This document shows positions 1 through 9,317 of a DNA stretch of 64,000 nucleotides, piece after piece (position 1 is the stretch's first letter; the number at the start of each line of letters is the position of its first letter). This DNA is from Pseudomonas chlororaphis subsp. piscium (GTDB lineage Bacteria; Pseudomonadota; Gammaproteobacteria; Pseudomonadales; Pseudomonadaceae): assembly GCF_003850345.1 (NCBI RefSeq), contig NZ_CP027707.1:2046001-2110000 (forward strand), in the 5' to 3' direction. The notes beneath the pieces are model-generated. The model did no database searches. It was not told the origin of the DNA and worked only from the letters and a program-made list of their open reading frames with translations. A program made the position numbers and the translations under genes.

Positions 1-142
1 GTACGGAGCAGGTCAACATGCGGGGCGGATCAGCCATCGGAGGAGCGCGGCTGGCGATTGTAGTCCCCTCAAGGATTTGCTCCTAGTGGGGATGTCGGGG
101 ATGAGCAGATTGGCGACAGGCTGAGAGGGGGGTGAAGATTGG
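1..142. other. Window edge without a recognisable gene
   Basis: No convincing coding region is visible. The short reading frames that run through here also run through the REP repeat at 143-207 and look accidental. It is probably the tail of an intergenic region whose other gene lies outside the window. Confidence 0.4.
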
Positions 143-207
143 CTATCGCGGGCAAGCCTCGCTCCTACAGGTCGGCATCTTGTAGGAGCGAGGCTTGCCC
201 GCGATAG
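143..207. repeat. REP-type inverted repeat pair (GGCTTGCCC class)
   Basis: Two 27-base arms, 143-169 and 181-207, are exact reverse complements separated by 11 bases. The core is TGTAGGAGCGAGGCTTGC. It sits just after the stop codon of the ATP-grasp gene. The same core recurs at 5182, 6515, 31302 and 47050, so it is a dispersed intergenic REP/REPIN element of the Pseudomonas kind. Confidence 0.9.
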
Positions 208-220
208 GTTTTGCCGTGGA

Positions 221-1207
221 TCAGCCTTCCACCGCCGGGATATGGCCGAACAGGTCCTGGGCAAATTGCACGCGCTGCTCGACGGTTTCGCTGATACCGC
301 GGGCTTTCAGCTCTGCCAGGTGCGCTTCGACCGCATGGGTGCGCTGGGTCAGGCCGCAGTCGTTGGCGATCTGGATGTTCAGGCCGGGGCGGGCGTTGAG
401 CTCGAGGATCAGCGGGCCCTTTTCCTGGTCCAGCACCATGTCGACCCCGATGTAGCCCAGGCCGCACAGCTCGTAACAGCCGGCCGCCAGCTTCATGAAG
501 CCGTCCCAGTAGGGCAGTTGCACGCCGTCCACCGCATTGGTGGTGTCCGGGTGCTTGGCGATGATGTTGTTCAGCCAGGTGCCGCGCAGGGTCAGGCCGG
601 TGGCCAGGTCGACACCGACACCGATGGCGCCCTGGTGCAGGTTGGCCTTGCCGCCGGACTGGCGGGTCGGCAGGCGCAGCATGGCCATCACCGGGTAGCC
701 CATGAGTACGATGATGCGGATGTCCGGCACGCCTTCGTAGCTGATGCTCTTGAAGATCTGGTCCGGGGTCACCCGGTATTCGATCAGCGCCCGGTCGCGG
801 TGGCCGCCCAGGGAATAGAGGCCGGTGAGGATGCTGGAGATATGGTGCTCGATTTCTTCATGACTGATGATCTTTCCCGACACCGTGCGATAGCGACCCT
901 CGAAACGGTCGGCGATCACGATGATGCCGTCGCCGCCGGCGCCCTGGGCCGGCTTGATCACGAAGTCGTTGCGCCCGCCGATGATCTCGCCGAGCTTGTC
1001 GATTTCCTTCTCGGTGGAGATCACGCCGTACAGTTCCGGCACATGGATGCCGGCCTTGATCGCGCGTTCCTTGGTGATGATCTTGTCGTCGACGATCGGG
1101 TACAGGCTGCGCTTGTTGTACTTGAGCACGTAGTCCGCGTTACGCCGATTGATCCCCATGATGCCCCGGGCTTCCAGGGCCTTCCAGGTCTTCCACAGGC
1201 CGAACAT
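221..1207 (-). CDS. RimK-related alpha-L-glutamate ligase-like ATP-grasp protein
   Basis: A 328-residue ATP-grasp protein of the RimK-related ligase family, expected to form an amide or peptide bond at the cost of ATP. The nucleotide-binding strand with IKPAQGAGGDG lies at about residues 84-94. The metal-binding ELNARPGLN lies at 269-277 and includes the conserved Glu and Asn. No signal peptide is seen, so it should be cytoplasmic. It is the last gene of a three-gene minus-strand operon: its ATG shares one base with the TAA of the 7TM gene (TAATG), which suggests translational coupling. The substrate is unknown. Family literature predicts peptide tagging or modification together with the two upstream partners. 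Confidence 0.85.
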   Translation of the reverse strand: MFGLWKTWKALEARGIMGINRRNADYVLKYNKRSLYPIVDDKIITKERAIKAGIHVPELYGVISTEKEIDKLGEIIGGRNDFVIKPAQGAGGDGIIVIADRFEGRYRTVSGKIISHEEIEHHISSILTGLYSLGGHRDRALIEYRVTPDQIFKSISYEGVPDIRIIVLMGYPVMAMLRLPTRQSGGKANLHQGAIGVGVDLATGLTLRGTWLNNIIAKHPDTTNAVDGVQLPYWDGFMKLAAGCYELCGLGYIGVDMVLDQEKGPLILELNARPGLNIQIANDCGLTQRTHAVEAHLAELKARGISETVEQRVQFAQDLFGHIPAVEG

Positions 1208-2739
1208 TACGAATCAGCCTTGACGAAGGCTTTGAAACGCATGAGCTCGGTCAGGCGGTAGCCGCGGTAGCGACCCATCGCCAGCATGAAGCCCACCAGG
1301 ATCAGCAGCATCGCCGGGAAGGTGAAGACGAAGTAGATCAGCTCCGGCACGCTCATGATCAGGTGGGCCAGGGAGGCGGCGAACAGCGTGCCAATGGCGA
1401 CTTTCATCGCATGGCCGGCGCCACGTTCTTCCCAGGTGATCGACAGGCGTTCGATGGTCATGGTCAGGATCACCATCGGGAACAGGGCGACCGACAGGCC
1501 GCGTTCCAGGCCGAGCTTGTGGCTGAACAGGCTGATGGCGGCGATCAGCACCACGACGAAGGTCAGTACCACCGACAGCCTCGGCAGCATCTGCAGCTTC
1601 AGGTGTTCCAGGTAGGACCTGAGCGACAGCCCGAGCGCGGTGATCACCGTGAACAGCACGATGCCGAAGCCCAGCTGGGTTTCGCGGAAGGCCAGGGCGA
1701 TCAGCACCGGGGTGAAGGTACCCAGGGTCTGCAGGCCGATCAGGTTGCGCAGCACCAGGATCACCAGCACGCCGATCGGGATCATCACCATGATCATGAA
1801 GGTCTGCTGGGTCTGCAGCGGCAGGCCGTACAGCGAGTATTCGAGGAAGTTGGCGTCGGTGTTCTCGTCGGTCAGCTTGGCCAGGCGAATGGCGTTCATT
1901 TCGCTGTTGTTCAGGCTGAAGGTGACGGTGGCTTTCTTGCCGCCATCGACGGTGATCAGGTTGTCGTCACCGATCCACCACAGCAGGCGGTCGCTGGGCA
2001 GGCCCTGTTCGCCGGTTTCCGGGTTGAAGTACAGCCAGTCGGTACCGTTGAAGCTGCGCAGCCACAGTTCCGGGGCCTGTGGCTGGTCGGCCATCAGGCG
2101 GATGGTATGGACCTTCTCCATCGGTACGTGGGCGATGGATAGCAGCAGGTCGACGATCTTGGCCTTGTTCGCTGGCGACGGATCGCCCGCCAGGAGCATC
2201 TTGGCGTTGTCGTCGCTACTGTTGTTGACCCGCTTGATGGCTTCGCTGATGAAGGTCTCGACGTCGGCCGAGTGCTGGCGGATCGGCGCGAGCAGGGCTT
2301 CGGCGGCGATCTTTTCCGGGCCTTCGACGGCGATGCTGTCGCGGAAGGTCGGGCCCTTGATCTTGGCTTTTTCCGCGGTGTAGCGCTTGGTCAGGACCAG
2401 GCGGTAGTAGAGGGTCTGGTTGCCCTTGGCGCGGCGTGCCGACCAGGTGACCTTGCGGTTGCCGTCGACGCGGTTCACCGCCACCCCGTAGTTATTGGAG
2501 ATGAAGCTCTCGTTCAGGCTGACGTAGTCGCGGCTCAATGGCGGCACGAACATCTGGATCTTGATCGGGTCTTTGGCGTTGGCGACGAATTCGACCTTGG
2601 CGTCGATGTTCCACAAGTCGTCGGTGGCGTCTTCGGTCACCGGGATGCCGAGCACGAAAATCTGATAGGCCGTGACCGAAATGCCCAGCACCACCAGGAT
2701 GGCGATCAGCATTTTCAGATGGAGGGTAAGAGAGCGCAT
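1207..2739 (-). CDS. Inactive transglutaminase-like 7TM membrane protein (UUP1 family)
   Basis: A 510-residue membrane protein. One N-terminal membrane segment (about residues 10-30) is followed by a roughly 280-residue soluble domain that should face the periplasm. From about residue 310 there is a block of six or seven hydrophobic helices. This matches the family described as seven helices fused to an inactive transglutaminase. The gene lies between the retropepsin-like gene (5-base gap) and the ATP-grasp gene (one-base overlap), so the three are almost certainly co-transcribed. It probably links the periplasmic peptidase-like partner to the cytoplasmic ligase; that role is inference. Confidence 0.8.
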   Translation of the reverse strand: MRSLTLHLKMLIAILVVLGISVTAYQIFVLGIPVTEDATDDLWNIDAKVEFVANAKDPIKIQMFVPPLSRDYVSLNESFISNNYGVAVNRVDGNRKVTWSARRAKGNQTLYYRLVLTKRYTAEKAKIKGPTFRDSIAVEGPEKIAAEALLAPIRQHSADVETFISEAIKRVNNSSDDNAKMLLAGDPSPANKAKIVDLLLSIAHVPMEKVHTIRLMADQPQAPELWLRSFNGTDWLYFNPETGEQGLPSDRLLWWIGDDNLITVDGGKKATVTFSLNNSEMNAIRLAKLTDENTDANFLEYSLYGLPLQTQQTFMIMVMIPIGVLVILVLRNLIGLQTLGTFTPVLIALAFRETQLGFGIVLFTVITALGLSLRSYLEHLKLQMLPRLSVVLTFVVVLIAAISLFSHKLGLERGLSVALFPMVILTMTIERLSITWEERGAGHAMKVAIGTLFAASLAHLIMSVPELIYFVFTFPAMLLILVGFMLAMGRYRGYRLTELMRFKAFVKADS

Positions 2740-2744
2740 TGGAA

Positions 2745-3287
2745 TTACTCTGCGGTATGAGCGTCGGTGGCGCAGGCAGGTTTGCCAGCAGCGTATTTAA
2801 GACTGGGGTCGACCAGTGCGTCGAAGCGCTTGAGTGCTTCGGAGCCGATCAAGAGCGGGTATTGGAATGCACTGCGGTCGGTCAAGTTCACTTCTATGCT
2901 GCGCAGGGCTCCGCCCATGCAGATATCCAGCTCGATGACCGGGCGCGCGGTGTACTTCTTGTTGTTTTCCTCATCGGGGTCGTAGTCGCCAGCGCGGCGC
3001 TTGATCTTGCTGACGCGGGCCAGCGGACGTTCGATGGGGTGGGAATGGGCGGCGTCGATGGCCAGGTAGAAGCGTACCCAGGATTCGCCATTGCGCTTGA
3101 AGCGCTTGATGTCGCGGGCGCTGAGGGAGGCGGTCTTGGCGCCGGTGTCGAGCTTGGCGGCGACTTCCAGGTCGATCCCGGACAGTCTGGCGTATTCATT
3201 CAGACCGTAAACGGTCTTGCCAGCGGCGGCACTCAGGCCCGGCAGGCCGAGCAGGCAGAACAGTATGGAGAAGGCCTTGAGTCTCAT
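2745..3287 (-). CDS. Secreted retropepsin-like peptidase (annotated as ATP-dependent zinc protease, RimB-like)
   Basis: A 180-residue protein with a clear signal peptide (about residues 1-22, ending LSAAA). The retropepsin-type motif D47-T-G-A is visible within KLDTGAKTASLSARD. Family members are often labelled ATP-dependent Zn protease, but the fold is that of an aspartic peptidase and it is related to RimB. The start at 3287 is chosen because it begins the signal peptide directly; a longer frame starts at 3344 but adds only unlikely sequence. It is the first gene of the operon with the 7TM protein and the ATP-grasp ligase. Its substrate is unknown. Confidence 0.8.
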   Translation of the reverse strand: MRLKAFSILFCLLGLPGLSAAAGKTVYGLNEYARLSGIDLEVAAKLDTGAKTASLSARDIKRFKRNGESWVRFYLAIDAAHSHPIERPLARVSKIKRRAGDYDPDEENNKKYTARPVIELDICMGGALRSIEVNLTDRSAFQYPLLIGSEALKRFDALVDPSLKYAAGKPACATDAHTAE

Positions 3288-3471
3288 AGATCCTGGTGCG
3301 TTGCATGGGTTCTTCAGTTCAAGGCGACTGGCATTGCTGCGCAAGCTCCCTCGTGTGCTGCCTTATTAATATGACAGGCAAATGCGGGCGGCATTCTAGC
3401 ATGCTGGTTTTATGGCGCCAGCGGAGGGGCGGGGGCTTTTGTGCCGGTTTGGTGCAAAGGGTTATTAGACG

Positions 3472-3483
3472 ATTGTCGACAAT
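3472..3483. promoter_or_regulatory. Palindromic operator candidate upstream of the propionate GntR gene
   Basis: ATTGTCGACAAT is a perfect 12-base palindrome. A second copy of its core, GTGTCGACAAT, lies at 3546-3556 and abuts the GntR start codon at 3557. TTGTnnACAA palindromes are typical sites for FCD-type GntR repressors. The pair therefore probably mediates autoregulation of the regulator and control of the prp operon. Confidence 0.6.
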
Positions 3484-3545
3484 ATCTATTTTTCCTTTGA
3501 CTGCATGAGCTGTATTGGCTAGTTTTTGTCGCATTGATTTTCAAG

Positions 3546-3556
3546 GTGTCGACAAT
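3546..3556. promoter_or_regulatory. Second copy of the TGTCGACAAT operator, abutting the start codon
   Basis: GTGTCGACAAT repeats the core of the site at 3472-3483, 74 bases further on, and ends directly before the ATG of the GntR gene. A repressor bound to both sites would cover the promoter and the start codon. Confidence 0.5.
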
Positions 3557-4279
3557 ATGCTGGATCAGCTCGATCCCCCCGCCGTGACGCAGGACGATTC
3601 GGAAACCTTGTCCGAAAACGTCTTCAGACGCATTCAGGCGGCCATCGTCAAGGGCGAGATCGCCCCGGGCAGCAAGATTTCCGAGCCGGAACTGGCGCGC
3701 ACCTACGGCATCAGCCGCGGCCCGCTGCGCGAGGCGATCCACCGCCTGGAAGGCCAGCGCCTGCTGGTGCGGGTGCCCCATGTCGGGGCGCGGGTGGTGT
3801 CCCTGAGCCATGCCGAGCTGATCGAGCTTTATGAAATCCGCGAGTCCCTGGAAGGCATGGCCTGCCGCCTGGCCGCCGAGCGCATGACCAACGAGGAAAT
3901 CGACGAGTTGCGCCGGGTCCTCGATACCCACGAGCGTGACGCGGCGTTCCAGGCCGGTGTCGGCTACTACCAGCAGGAAGGCGATTTCGACTTTCATTAC
4001 CGGATCATCCAGGGCGCCGGCAACCGCACCCTCACGCAGATGCTCTGCGGCGAGCTGTACCAACTGGTGCGCATGTACCGCATCCAGTTTTCCGCCACGC
4101 CCAACCGCCCGCACCAGGCGTTCGCCGAGCACCACCGGATTCTCGATGCCATTGCCGATCGCGACGGCGAACTGGCCGAGTTGTTGATGCGCCGTCACAT
4201 CGGCGCTTCCAAACGCAACATTGCCCGTCATTACCAGGACGGCGCCAAGCAGACAGCCACTCCACGAGGTGAGTCATGA
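3557..4279 (+). CDS. GntR-family (FCD) transcriptional regulator of the 2-methylcitrate operon
   Basis: A 240-residue regulator. The winged helix-turn-helix (about residues 15-85) contains the helix [19 protein letters not shown]. An all-helical FCD ligand-binding domain follows. The start at 3557 fits family length and sits against an operator copy; the frame is open up to 3515. The stop overlaps the prpB start (ATGA), so the regulator is the first cistron of the prp operon. In Pseudomonas the methylcitrate cluster usually has a GntR regulator here instead of the sigma-54-dependent PrpR of enterics. 2-Methylcitrate or a related intermediate is a likely effector, which is inference. Confidence 0.88.
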   Translation: MLDQLDPPAVTQDDSETLSENVFRRIQAAIVKGEIAPGSKISEPELARTYGISRGPLREAIHRLEGQRLLVRVPHVGARVVSLSHAELIELYEIRESLEGMACRLAAERMTNEEIDELRRVLDTHERDAAFQAGVGYYQQEGDFDFHYRIIQGAGNRTLTQMLCGELYQLVRMYRIQFSATPNRPHQAFAEHHRILDAIADRDGELAELLMRRHIGASKRNIARHYQDGAKQTATPRGES

Positions 4280-5172
4280 GTTCCAACAACAAGAGCACTC
4301 CAGGCCAGCGCTTCCGCGATGCGGTCGCCAGCGAACGACCTTTGCAGGTGGTCGGCGCCATCAATGCCAACCATGCGCTGCTGGCCAAGCGCGCCGGGTT
4401 CAAGGCGATCTACCTGTCCGGTGGCGGGGTGGCGGCCGGCTCCCTCGGCGTGCCGGACCTGGGCATCACCGGGCTCGACGACGTGCTGACCGACGTGCGC
4501 CGCATCACCGACGTCTGCGACCTGCCGCTGCTGGTGGACGTGGACACCGGTTTCGGTTCGTCGGCGTTCAACGTGGCGCGCACCGTCAAGTCGATGATCA
4601 AGTTCGGCGCGGCGGCGATTCACATCGAGGACCAGGTCGGCGCCAAGCGCTGCGGCCACCGTCCGAACAAAGAGATCGTTTCCCAGCAGGAAATGGTCGA
4701 CCGCATCAAGGCCGCGGTGGATGCCCGCACCGACGACAGCTTCGTGATCATGGCCCGTACCGACGCCCTGGCGGTGGAGGGGCTGGAGTCGGCCCTGGAC
4801 CGCGCCGCCGCCTGCATCGAGGCCGGCGCCGACATGGTGTTCCCGGAAGCCATCACTGAGCTGGAGATGTACAAGATCTTCGCCAGCCGGGTGAAAGCGC
4901 CGATCCTGGCCAACATCACCGAGTTCGGTGCCACGCCGCTGTACACCACCGAACAACTGAAATCCGTGGATGTTTCCCTGGTGCTGTACCCACTGTCGGC
5001 GTTCCGCGCCATGAACAAGGCGGCGGAAAACGTCTACACCGCGATCCGTCGCGATGGCACCCAGCAGAACGTGATCGATACCATGCAGACCCGCATGGAG
5101 CTGTACGACCGCATCGACTACCACACCTTCGAGCAGAAGCTCGATGCGCTGTTCGCCCAGAAGAAAAGCTGA
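4276..5172 (+). CDS. prpB: 2-Methylisocitrate lyase
   Basis: A 298-residue member of the isocitrate lyase/PEP mutase superfamily, which splits 2-methylisocitrate into pyruvate and succinate, the last step of propionate oxidation. The catalytic signature KRCGH is at residues 124-128 (Cys126 is the expected catalytic base). The metal-binding VDVDTG is at 88-92. The ATG overlaps the stop codon of the GntR gene by four bases. It is followed by an intergenic stretch carrying a REP repeat before prpC. Confidence 0.96.
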   Translation: MSSNNKSTPGQRFRDAVASERPLQVVGAINANHALLAKRAGFKAIYLSGGGVAAGSLGVPDLGITGLDDVLTDVRRITDVCDLPLLVDVDTGFGSSAFNVARTVKSMIKFGAAAIHIEDQVGAKRCGHRPNKEIVSQQEMVDRIKAAVDARTDDSFVIMARTDALAVEGLESALDRAAACIEAGADMVFPEAITELEMYKIFASRVKAPILANITEFGATPLYTTEQLKSVDVSLVLYPLSAFRAMNKAAENVYTAIRRDGTQQNVIDTMQTRMELYDRIDYHTFEQKLDALFAQKKS

Positions 5173-5181
5173 ACCAACCTT

Positions 5182-5282
5182 TGTAGGAGCGAGGCTTGCC
5201 CGCGATGGACGTTAACGATAACGCGCAGCCCCTGATACACCGGGGTGGGCCGATCAGCGTCGCGAGCCGCTTCGTTCCTGCG
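5182..5282. repeat. REP-type repeat between prpB and prpC
   Basis: A well-conserved REP core (TGTAGGAGCGAGGCTTGC) lies at 5182-5208. A degenerate inverted partner (CGCGAGCCGCTTCGTTCC) lies near 5260-5280. The second arm has drifted, so this pair is decaying. It lies inside the prp operon and could affect RNA stability between cistrons. Confidence 0.7.
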
Positions 5283-5348
5283 GTGTCGGGGTGAGTCCCG
5301 ACCCATGAAGTTGCCGATTCCCTAACAAATTCAAGATTGGAGAGAGCA

Positions 5349-6476
5349 ATGGCCGAAGCAAAAGTATTGAGTGGCGCTGGCCTGCGTGGCCAGGTGGCCG
5401 GACAGACTGCCTTGTCGACCGTGGGCCAGGCCGGTGCCGGGTTGACCTACCGGGGTTACGACGTCCGCGAACTGGCGGCCGACGCGCAGTTCGAGGAAGT
5501 GGCCTACCTGCTGCTGTACGGCGAGCTGCCGACCCAGGCGCAACTGGACGCCTACGCCCAGAAGCTGAGCAAGCTGCGCGACCTGCCGCAGGCGCTGAAA
5601 GAAGTGCTGGAGCGCATTCCGGCCGACGCCCATCCGATGGATGTGATGCGCACCGGCTGCTCGTTCCTCGGCAATATCGAGCCGGAACAGGATTTCTCCC
5701 AGCAGCGCGACGTCACCGACCGCCTGCTGGCCGCGTTCCCGGCGATCATGTGCTACTGGTACCGCTTCAGCCACGACGGCAAGCGCATCGACTGCGTGAC
5801 CGACGAGCCGTGCATCGGTAGCCACTTCCTGCACCTGCTGCACGACAAGAAGCCGAGCGAGCTGCACGTCAAGGTGATGAACGTGTCGCTGATCCTCTAC
5901 GCCGAGCACGAGTTCAACGCTTCGACCTTCACCGCCCGGGTCTGTGCCTCGACCCTGTCCGACCTGTTCTCCTGCGTCACCGCGGCCATCGGTTCGCTGC
6001 GCGGCCCGCTGCACGGCGGCGCTAACGAGGCGGCGATGGAGATGATCGAGCGTTTTTCTTCGCCGGAAGAGGCGATCAAGGGCACCCTCGGCATGCTCGA
6101 GCGCAAGGACAAGATCATGGGCTTCGGCCATGCGATCTACAAAGACAACGACCCGCGCAACGAGGTGATCAAGGGTTGGTCGAAAAAGCTCGCCGATGAA
6201 GTGGGCGACAAGGTGTTGTTCCCGGTTTCCGAAGCCATCGACAAGACCATGTGGGAGCAGAAGAAGCTGTTCCCCAACGCCGACTTCTACCATGCCTCGG
6301 CGTACCACTTCATGGGCATCCCGACCAAGCTGTTCACCCCGATCTTCGTCTGCTCGCGCCTGACCGGCTGGGCGGCCCACGTGTTCGAACAGCGCGCCAA
6401 CAACCGCATCATTCGTCCAAGCGCCGAGTACGTCGGCGTCGAACAGCGCAAGTTCGTGCCAATCGAACGTCGCTGA
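5349..6476 (+). CDS. prpC: 2-Methylcitrate synthase
   Basis: A 375-residue citrate synthase-family enzyme that condenses propionyl-CoA with oxaloacetate to 2-methylcitrate. The active-site histidines are visible at H222 (PLHGGANE) and H261 (GFGHAIYK), with H187 in AEHEFNAST. The ATG at 5349 is preferred because GGAGAGAG lies directly upstream; the TTG at 5337 would place that ribosome-binding site inside the gene. It is third in the prp operon and separated from acnD by 186 bases that hold a REP pair. Confidence 0.95.
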   Translation: MAEAKVLSGAGLRGQVAGQTALSTVGQAGAGLTYRGYDVRELAADAQFEEVAYLLLYGELPTQAQLDAYAQKLSKLRDLPQALKEVLERIPADAHPMDVMRTGCSFLGNIEPEQDFSQQRDVTDRLLAAFPAIMCYWYRFSHDGKRIDCVTDEPCIGSHFLHLLHDKKPSELHVKVMNVSLILYAEHEFNASTFTARVCASTLSDLFSCVTAAIGSLRGPLHGGANEAAMEMIERFSSPEEAIKGTLGMLERKDKIMGFGHAIYKDNDPRNEVIKGWSKKLADEVGDKVLFPVSEAIDKTMWEQKKLFPNADFYHASAYHFMGIPTKLFTPIFVCSRLTGWAAHVFEQRANNRIIRPSAEYVGVEQRKFVPIERR

Positions 6477-6514
6477 ATGGTGGCTGCCTGAACGCCCTGG
6501 CTAAACCCGGAGCC

Positions 6515-6608
6515 CTGTAGGAGCAAGGCTTGCCCGCGAAGACGGACTGACATTCAACATCGATGTCGACCGTCAAACCGCTATCGCGAGCAAGCTTCGC
6601 TCCTACCG
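6515..6608. repeat. REP-type inverted repeat pair between prpC and acnD
   Basis: TGTAGGAGCAAGGCTTGCCC at about 6516-6535 faces GCGAGCAAGCTTCGCTCC at about 6586-6603. The two arms are of slightly different subtypes, one with GGCTTGCCC and one with AGCTTGCTC. It lies inside the operon, between two co-oriented genes. Confidence 0.8.
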
Positions 6609-6662
6609 GAGAGCGGTTTCAGCAGCACCACCTTTTGCAATCACCGTGACCGAGTCCTGACG

Positions 6663-9257
6663 ATGAACACAGAATTTCGTAAACCGTTACCCGGTACCCG
6701 ACTGGACTACTTTGACACCCGCGCGGCCGTCGAGGCGATCCAGCCCGGCGCCTACGACACCCTGCCGTACACCTCGCGCGTGCTCGCGGAAAACCTGGTG
6801 CGTCGTTGCGATCCGGCGACCCTGACCGATTCCCTGAAGCAACTGATCGAGCGCAAGCGCGATCTCGACTTCCCGTGGTTTCCGGCCCGCGTGGTGTGCC
6901 ACGATATTCTTGGCCAGACCGCCCTGGTGGATTTGGCTGGCCTGCGCGATGCCATCGCCGACCAGGGCGGCGACCCAGCCCAGGTCAACCCGGTGGTGCC
7001 GACCCAGTTGATCGTCGACCACTCGCTGGCGGTGGAATGCGGCGGCTTCGACCCGGATGCGTTCGCCAAGAACCGCGCCGTGGAAGACCGGCGCAACGAA
7101 GACCGTTTCCACTTCATCAACTGGACCAAGAAAGCCTTCAAGAACGTCGACGTGATCCCGCCGGGTAACGGCATCATGCACCAGATCAACCTGGAGAAAA
7201 TGTCGCCGGTGATCCAGGCGCGCGATGGCGTAGCCTTTCCCGATACCTGCGTTGGCACCGACAGCCACACCCCGCACGTGGATGCCCTGGGCGTGATCGC
7301 CATCGGCGTCGGCGGCCTGGAAGCCGAAAGCGTGATGCTCGGCCGGGCGTCCTGGATGCGCCTGCCGGAAATCGTCGGCGTCGAGCTGACCGGCAAGCTG
7401 CAACCGGGCATCACCGCCACCGATATGGTGCTGGCGCTGACCGAGTTCCTGCGCAAGCAGAAGGTGGTGGGCGCTTACCTGGAGTTCTTCGGCGCAGGCG
7501 CCGCGGCGCTGACCCTGGGCGACCGCGCGACCATCTCCAACATGGCCCCGGAATACGGTGCCACCGCGGCGATGTTCTACATCGACCAGCAAACCATCGA
7601 CTACCTCAAGCTCACCGGCCGTGAAGACGAGCAAGTGCAACTGGTCGAGACCTATGCCAAGCAGGCCGGCCTGTGGGCCGACAGCCTGAAAGGTGCGCAG
7701 TACGAGCGCGGCTTGCAGTTCGACCTGTCCTCGGTGGTGCGCAACATGGCGGGCCCGAGCAACCCCCACGCCCGGGTGGCGACCAGCGACCTGGCGGCCA
7801 AGGGCATCGCCGGCCAGTGGGAAGAGGTGCCGGGGCAAATGCCCGATGGTGCGGTGATCATCGCGGCCATCACCAGTTGCACCAACACCAGCAACCCGCG
7901 CAACGTGATTGCCGCCGGCCTGCTGGCGCGCAATGCCAACAAGCTCGGCCTGACCCGCAAACCCTGGGTCAAGTCGTCGCTGGCGCCGGGTTCCAAGACG
8001 GTGGCCATGTACCTGGACGAAGCCGGCCTGACCCACGAGCTGGAGCAATTGGGCTTTGGCGTCGTGGCTTTCGCCTGCACCACCTGCAACGGCATGTCCG
8101 GCGCGCTGGACCCGGTGATCCAGAAAGAGATCATCGACCGCGACCTGTATGCCACCGCGGTGCTGTCGGGCAACCGCAACTTCGACGGGCGCATCCACCC
8201 CTATGCCAAGCAGGCGTTCCTCGCTTCGCCGCCGCTGGTGGTGGCCTATGCGATTGCCGGGACCATCCGCTTCGACATCGAGAAGGACGTGCTGGGCCTG
8301 GACGCTAATGGCAAGGAAATCCGCCTCAAGGACATCTGGCCGAGCGACGAAGAGATCGACGCGGTGGTCAAGGCTTCGGTGAAGCCCGAGCAGTTCCGCA
8401 AGGTGTACATCCCGATGTTCGCCATTCATGAAGACACCGGGCCCAAGGTCGAGCCGTTGTACGACTGGCGCGAGATGAGCACCTACATCCGTCGTCCGCC
8501 GTACTGGGAAGGCGCCCTGGCCGGCGCGCGCAGCCTGACCGGCATGCGTCCGCTGGCGGTGCTGCCGGACAACATCACTACCGATCACCTGTCGCCGTCC
8601 AACGCCATCATGCTCGACAGCGCGGCGGGCGAGTACCTGGCGAAAATGGGCCTGCCGGAAGAGGATTTCAACTCTTACGCGACCCACCGGGGCGACCATC
8701 TGACCGCGCAGCGCGCGACCTTCGCCAACCCGAAACTGTTCAACGAAATGGTCCAGGAAGGCGGCAAGGTCACGCAGGGTTCGCTGGCACGGATCGAGCC
8801 GGAAGGCCAGGTCACCCGGATGTGGGAAGCCATCGAGACCTATATGCAGCGCAAGCAGCCGCTGATCATCATCGCCGGTGCCGACTACGGCCAGGGTTCG
8901 TCCCGTGACTGGGCGGCCAAGGGCGTGCGCCTGGCCGGGGTGGAAGCCATCGCCGCCGAAGGCTTCGAACGTATCCACCGCACCAACCTGGTGGGCATGG
9001 GCGTGCTGCCGCTGGAGTTCAAGCCGGGCACCGACCGCAAGACCCTGGGCATCGACGGTACCGAAACCTTCGATGTGGTGGGCGAGCGCAAGCCGCGCGC
9101 CACCCTGACCCTGGTGATCCAGCGCAAGAACGGCGAGCGCATCGAGGTGCCGGTGACCTGCCGCCTCGACACCGCCGAAGAGGTGTCGATCTACGAAGCG
9201 GGCGGCGTGTTGCAGCGCTTTGCCCAGGACTTCCTCGAATCGGCTGTCGCCAGTTAA
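6663..9257 (+). CDS. acnD: Fe/S-dependent 2-methylcitrate dehydratase AcnD
   Basis: An 864-residue aconitase-superfamily enzyme. The three cluster-binding cysteines are visible: C406 in ITSCTNTSNPRN, and C472 and C475 in FACTTCNGMSG. With PrpF it dehydrates 2-methylcitrate to 2-methylaconitate. Its length and its placement next to prpF separate it from the housekeeping aconitases AcnA and AcnB. It starts with ATG at 6663, 186 bases after prpC, and is followed by prpF. Confidence 0.95.
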   Translation: MNTEFRKPLPGTRLDYFDTRAAVEAIQPGAYDTLPYTSRVLAENLVRRCDPATLTDSLKQLIERKRDLDFPWFPARVVCHDILGQTALVDLAGLRDAIADQGGDPAQVNPVVPTQLIVDHSLAVECGGFDPDAFAKNRAVEDRRNEDRFHFINWTKKAFKNVDVIPPGNGIMHQINLEKMSPVIQARDGVAFPDTCVGTDSHTPHVDALGVIAIGVGGLEAESVMLGRASWMRLPEIVGVELTGKLQPGITATDMVLALTEFLRKQKVVGAYLEFFGAGAAALTLGDRATISNMAPEYGATAAMFYIDQQTIDYLKLTGREDEQVQLVETYAKQAGLWADSLKGAQYERGLQFDLSSVVRNMAGPSNPHARVATSDLAAKGIAGQWEEVPGQMPDGAVIIAAITSCTNTSNPRNVIAAGLLARNANKLGLTRKPWVKSSLAPGSKTVAMYLDEAGLTHELEQLGFGVVAFACTTCNGMSGALDPVIQKEIIDRDLYATAVLSGNRNFDGRIHPYAKQAFLASPPLVVAYAIAGTIRFDIEKDVLGLDANGKEIRLKDIWPSDEEIDAVVKASVKPEQFRKVYIPMFAIHEDTGPKVEPLYDWREMSTYIRRPPYWEGALAGARSLTGMRPLAVLPDNITTDHLSPSNAIMLDSAAGEYLAKMGLPEEDFNSYATHRGDHLTAQRATFANPKLFNEMVQEGGKVTQGSLARIEPEGQVTRMWEAIETYMQRKQPLIIIAGADYGQGSSRDWAAKGVRLAGVEAIAAEGFERIHRTNLVGMGVLPLEFKPGTDRKTLGIDGTETFDVVGERKPRATLTLVIQRKNGERIEVPVTCRLDTAEEVSIYEAGGVLQRFAQDFLESAVAS

Positions 9258-9317
9258 GTGACGTACCGGGGGCGGGCCGCAAGGCGCCGCCCTCGGTCTT
9301 TATCAGGACCGAAATTC

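Noticed and set aside
13..264. Small open frames over the first REP pair
   Set aside because: They are translations of the repeat itself, and the same peptide fragments recur at other REP copies.
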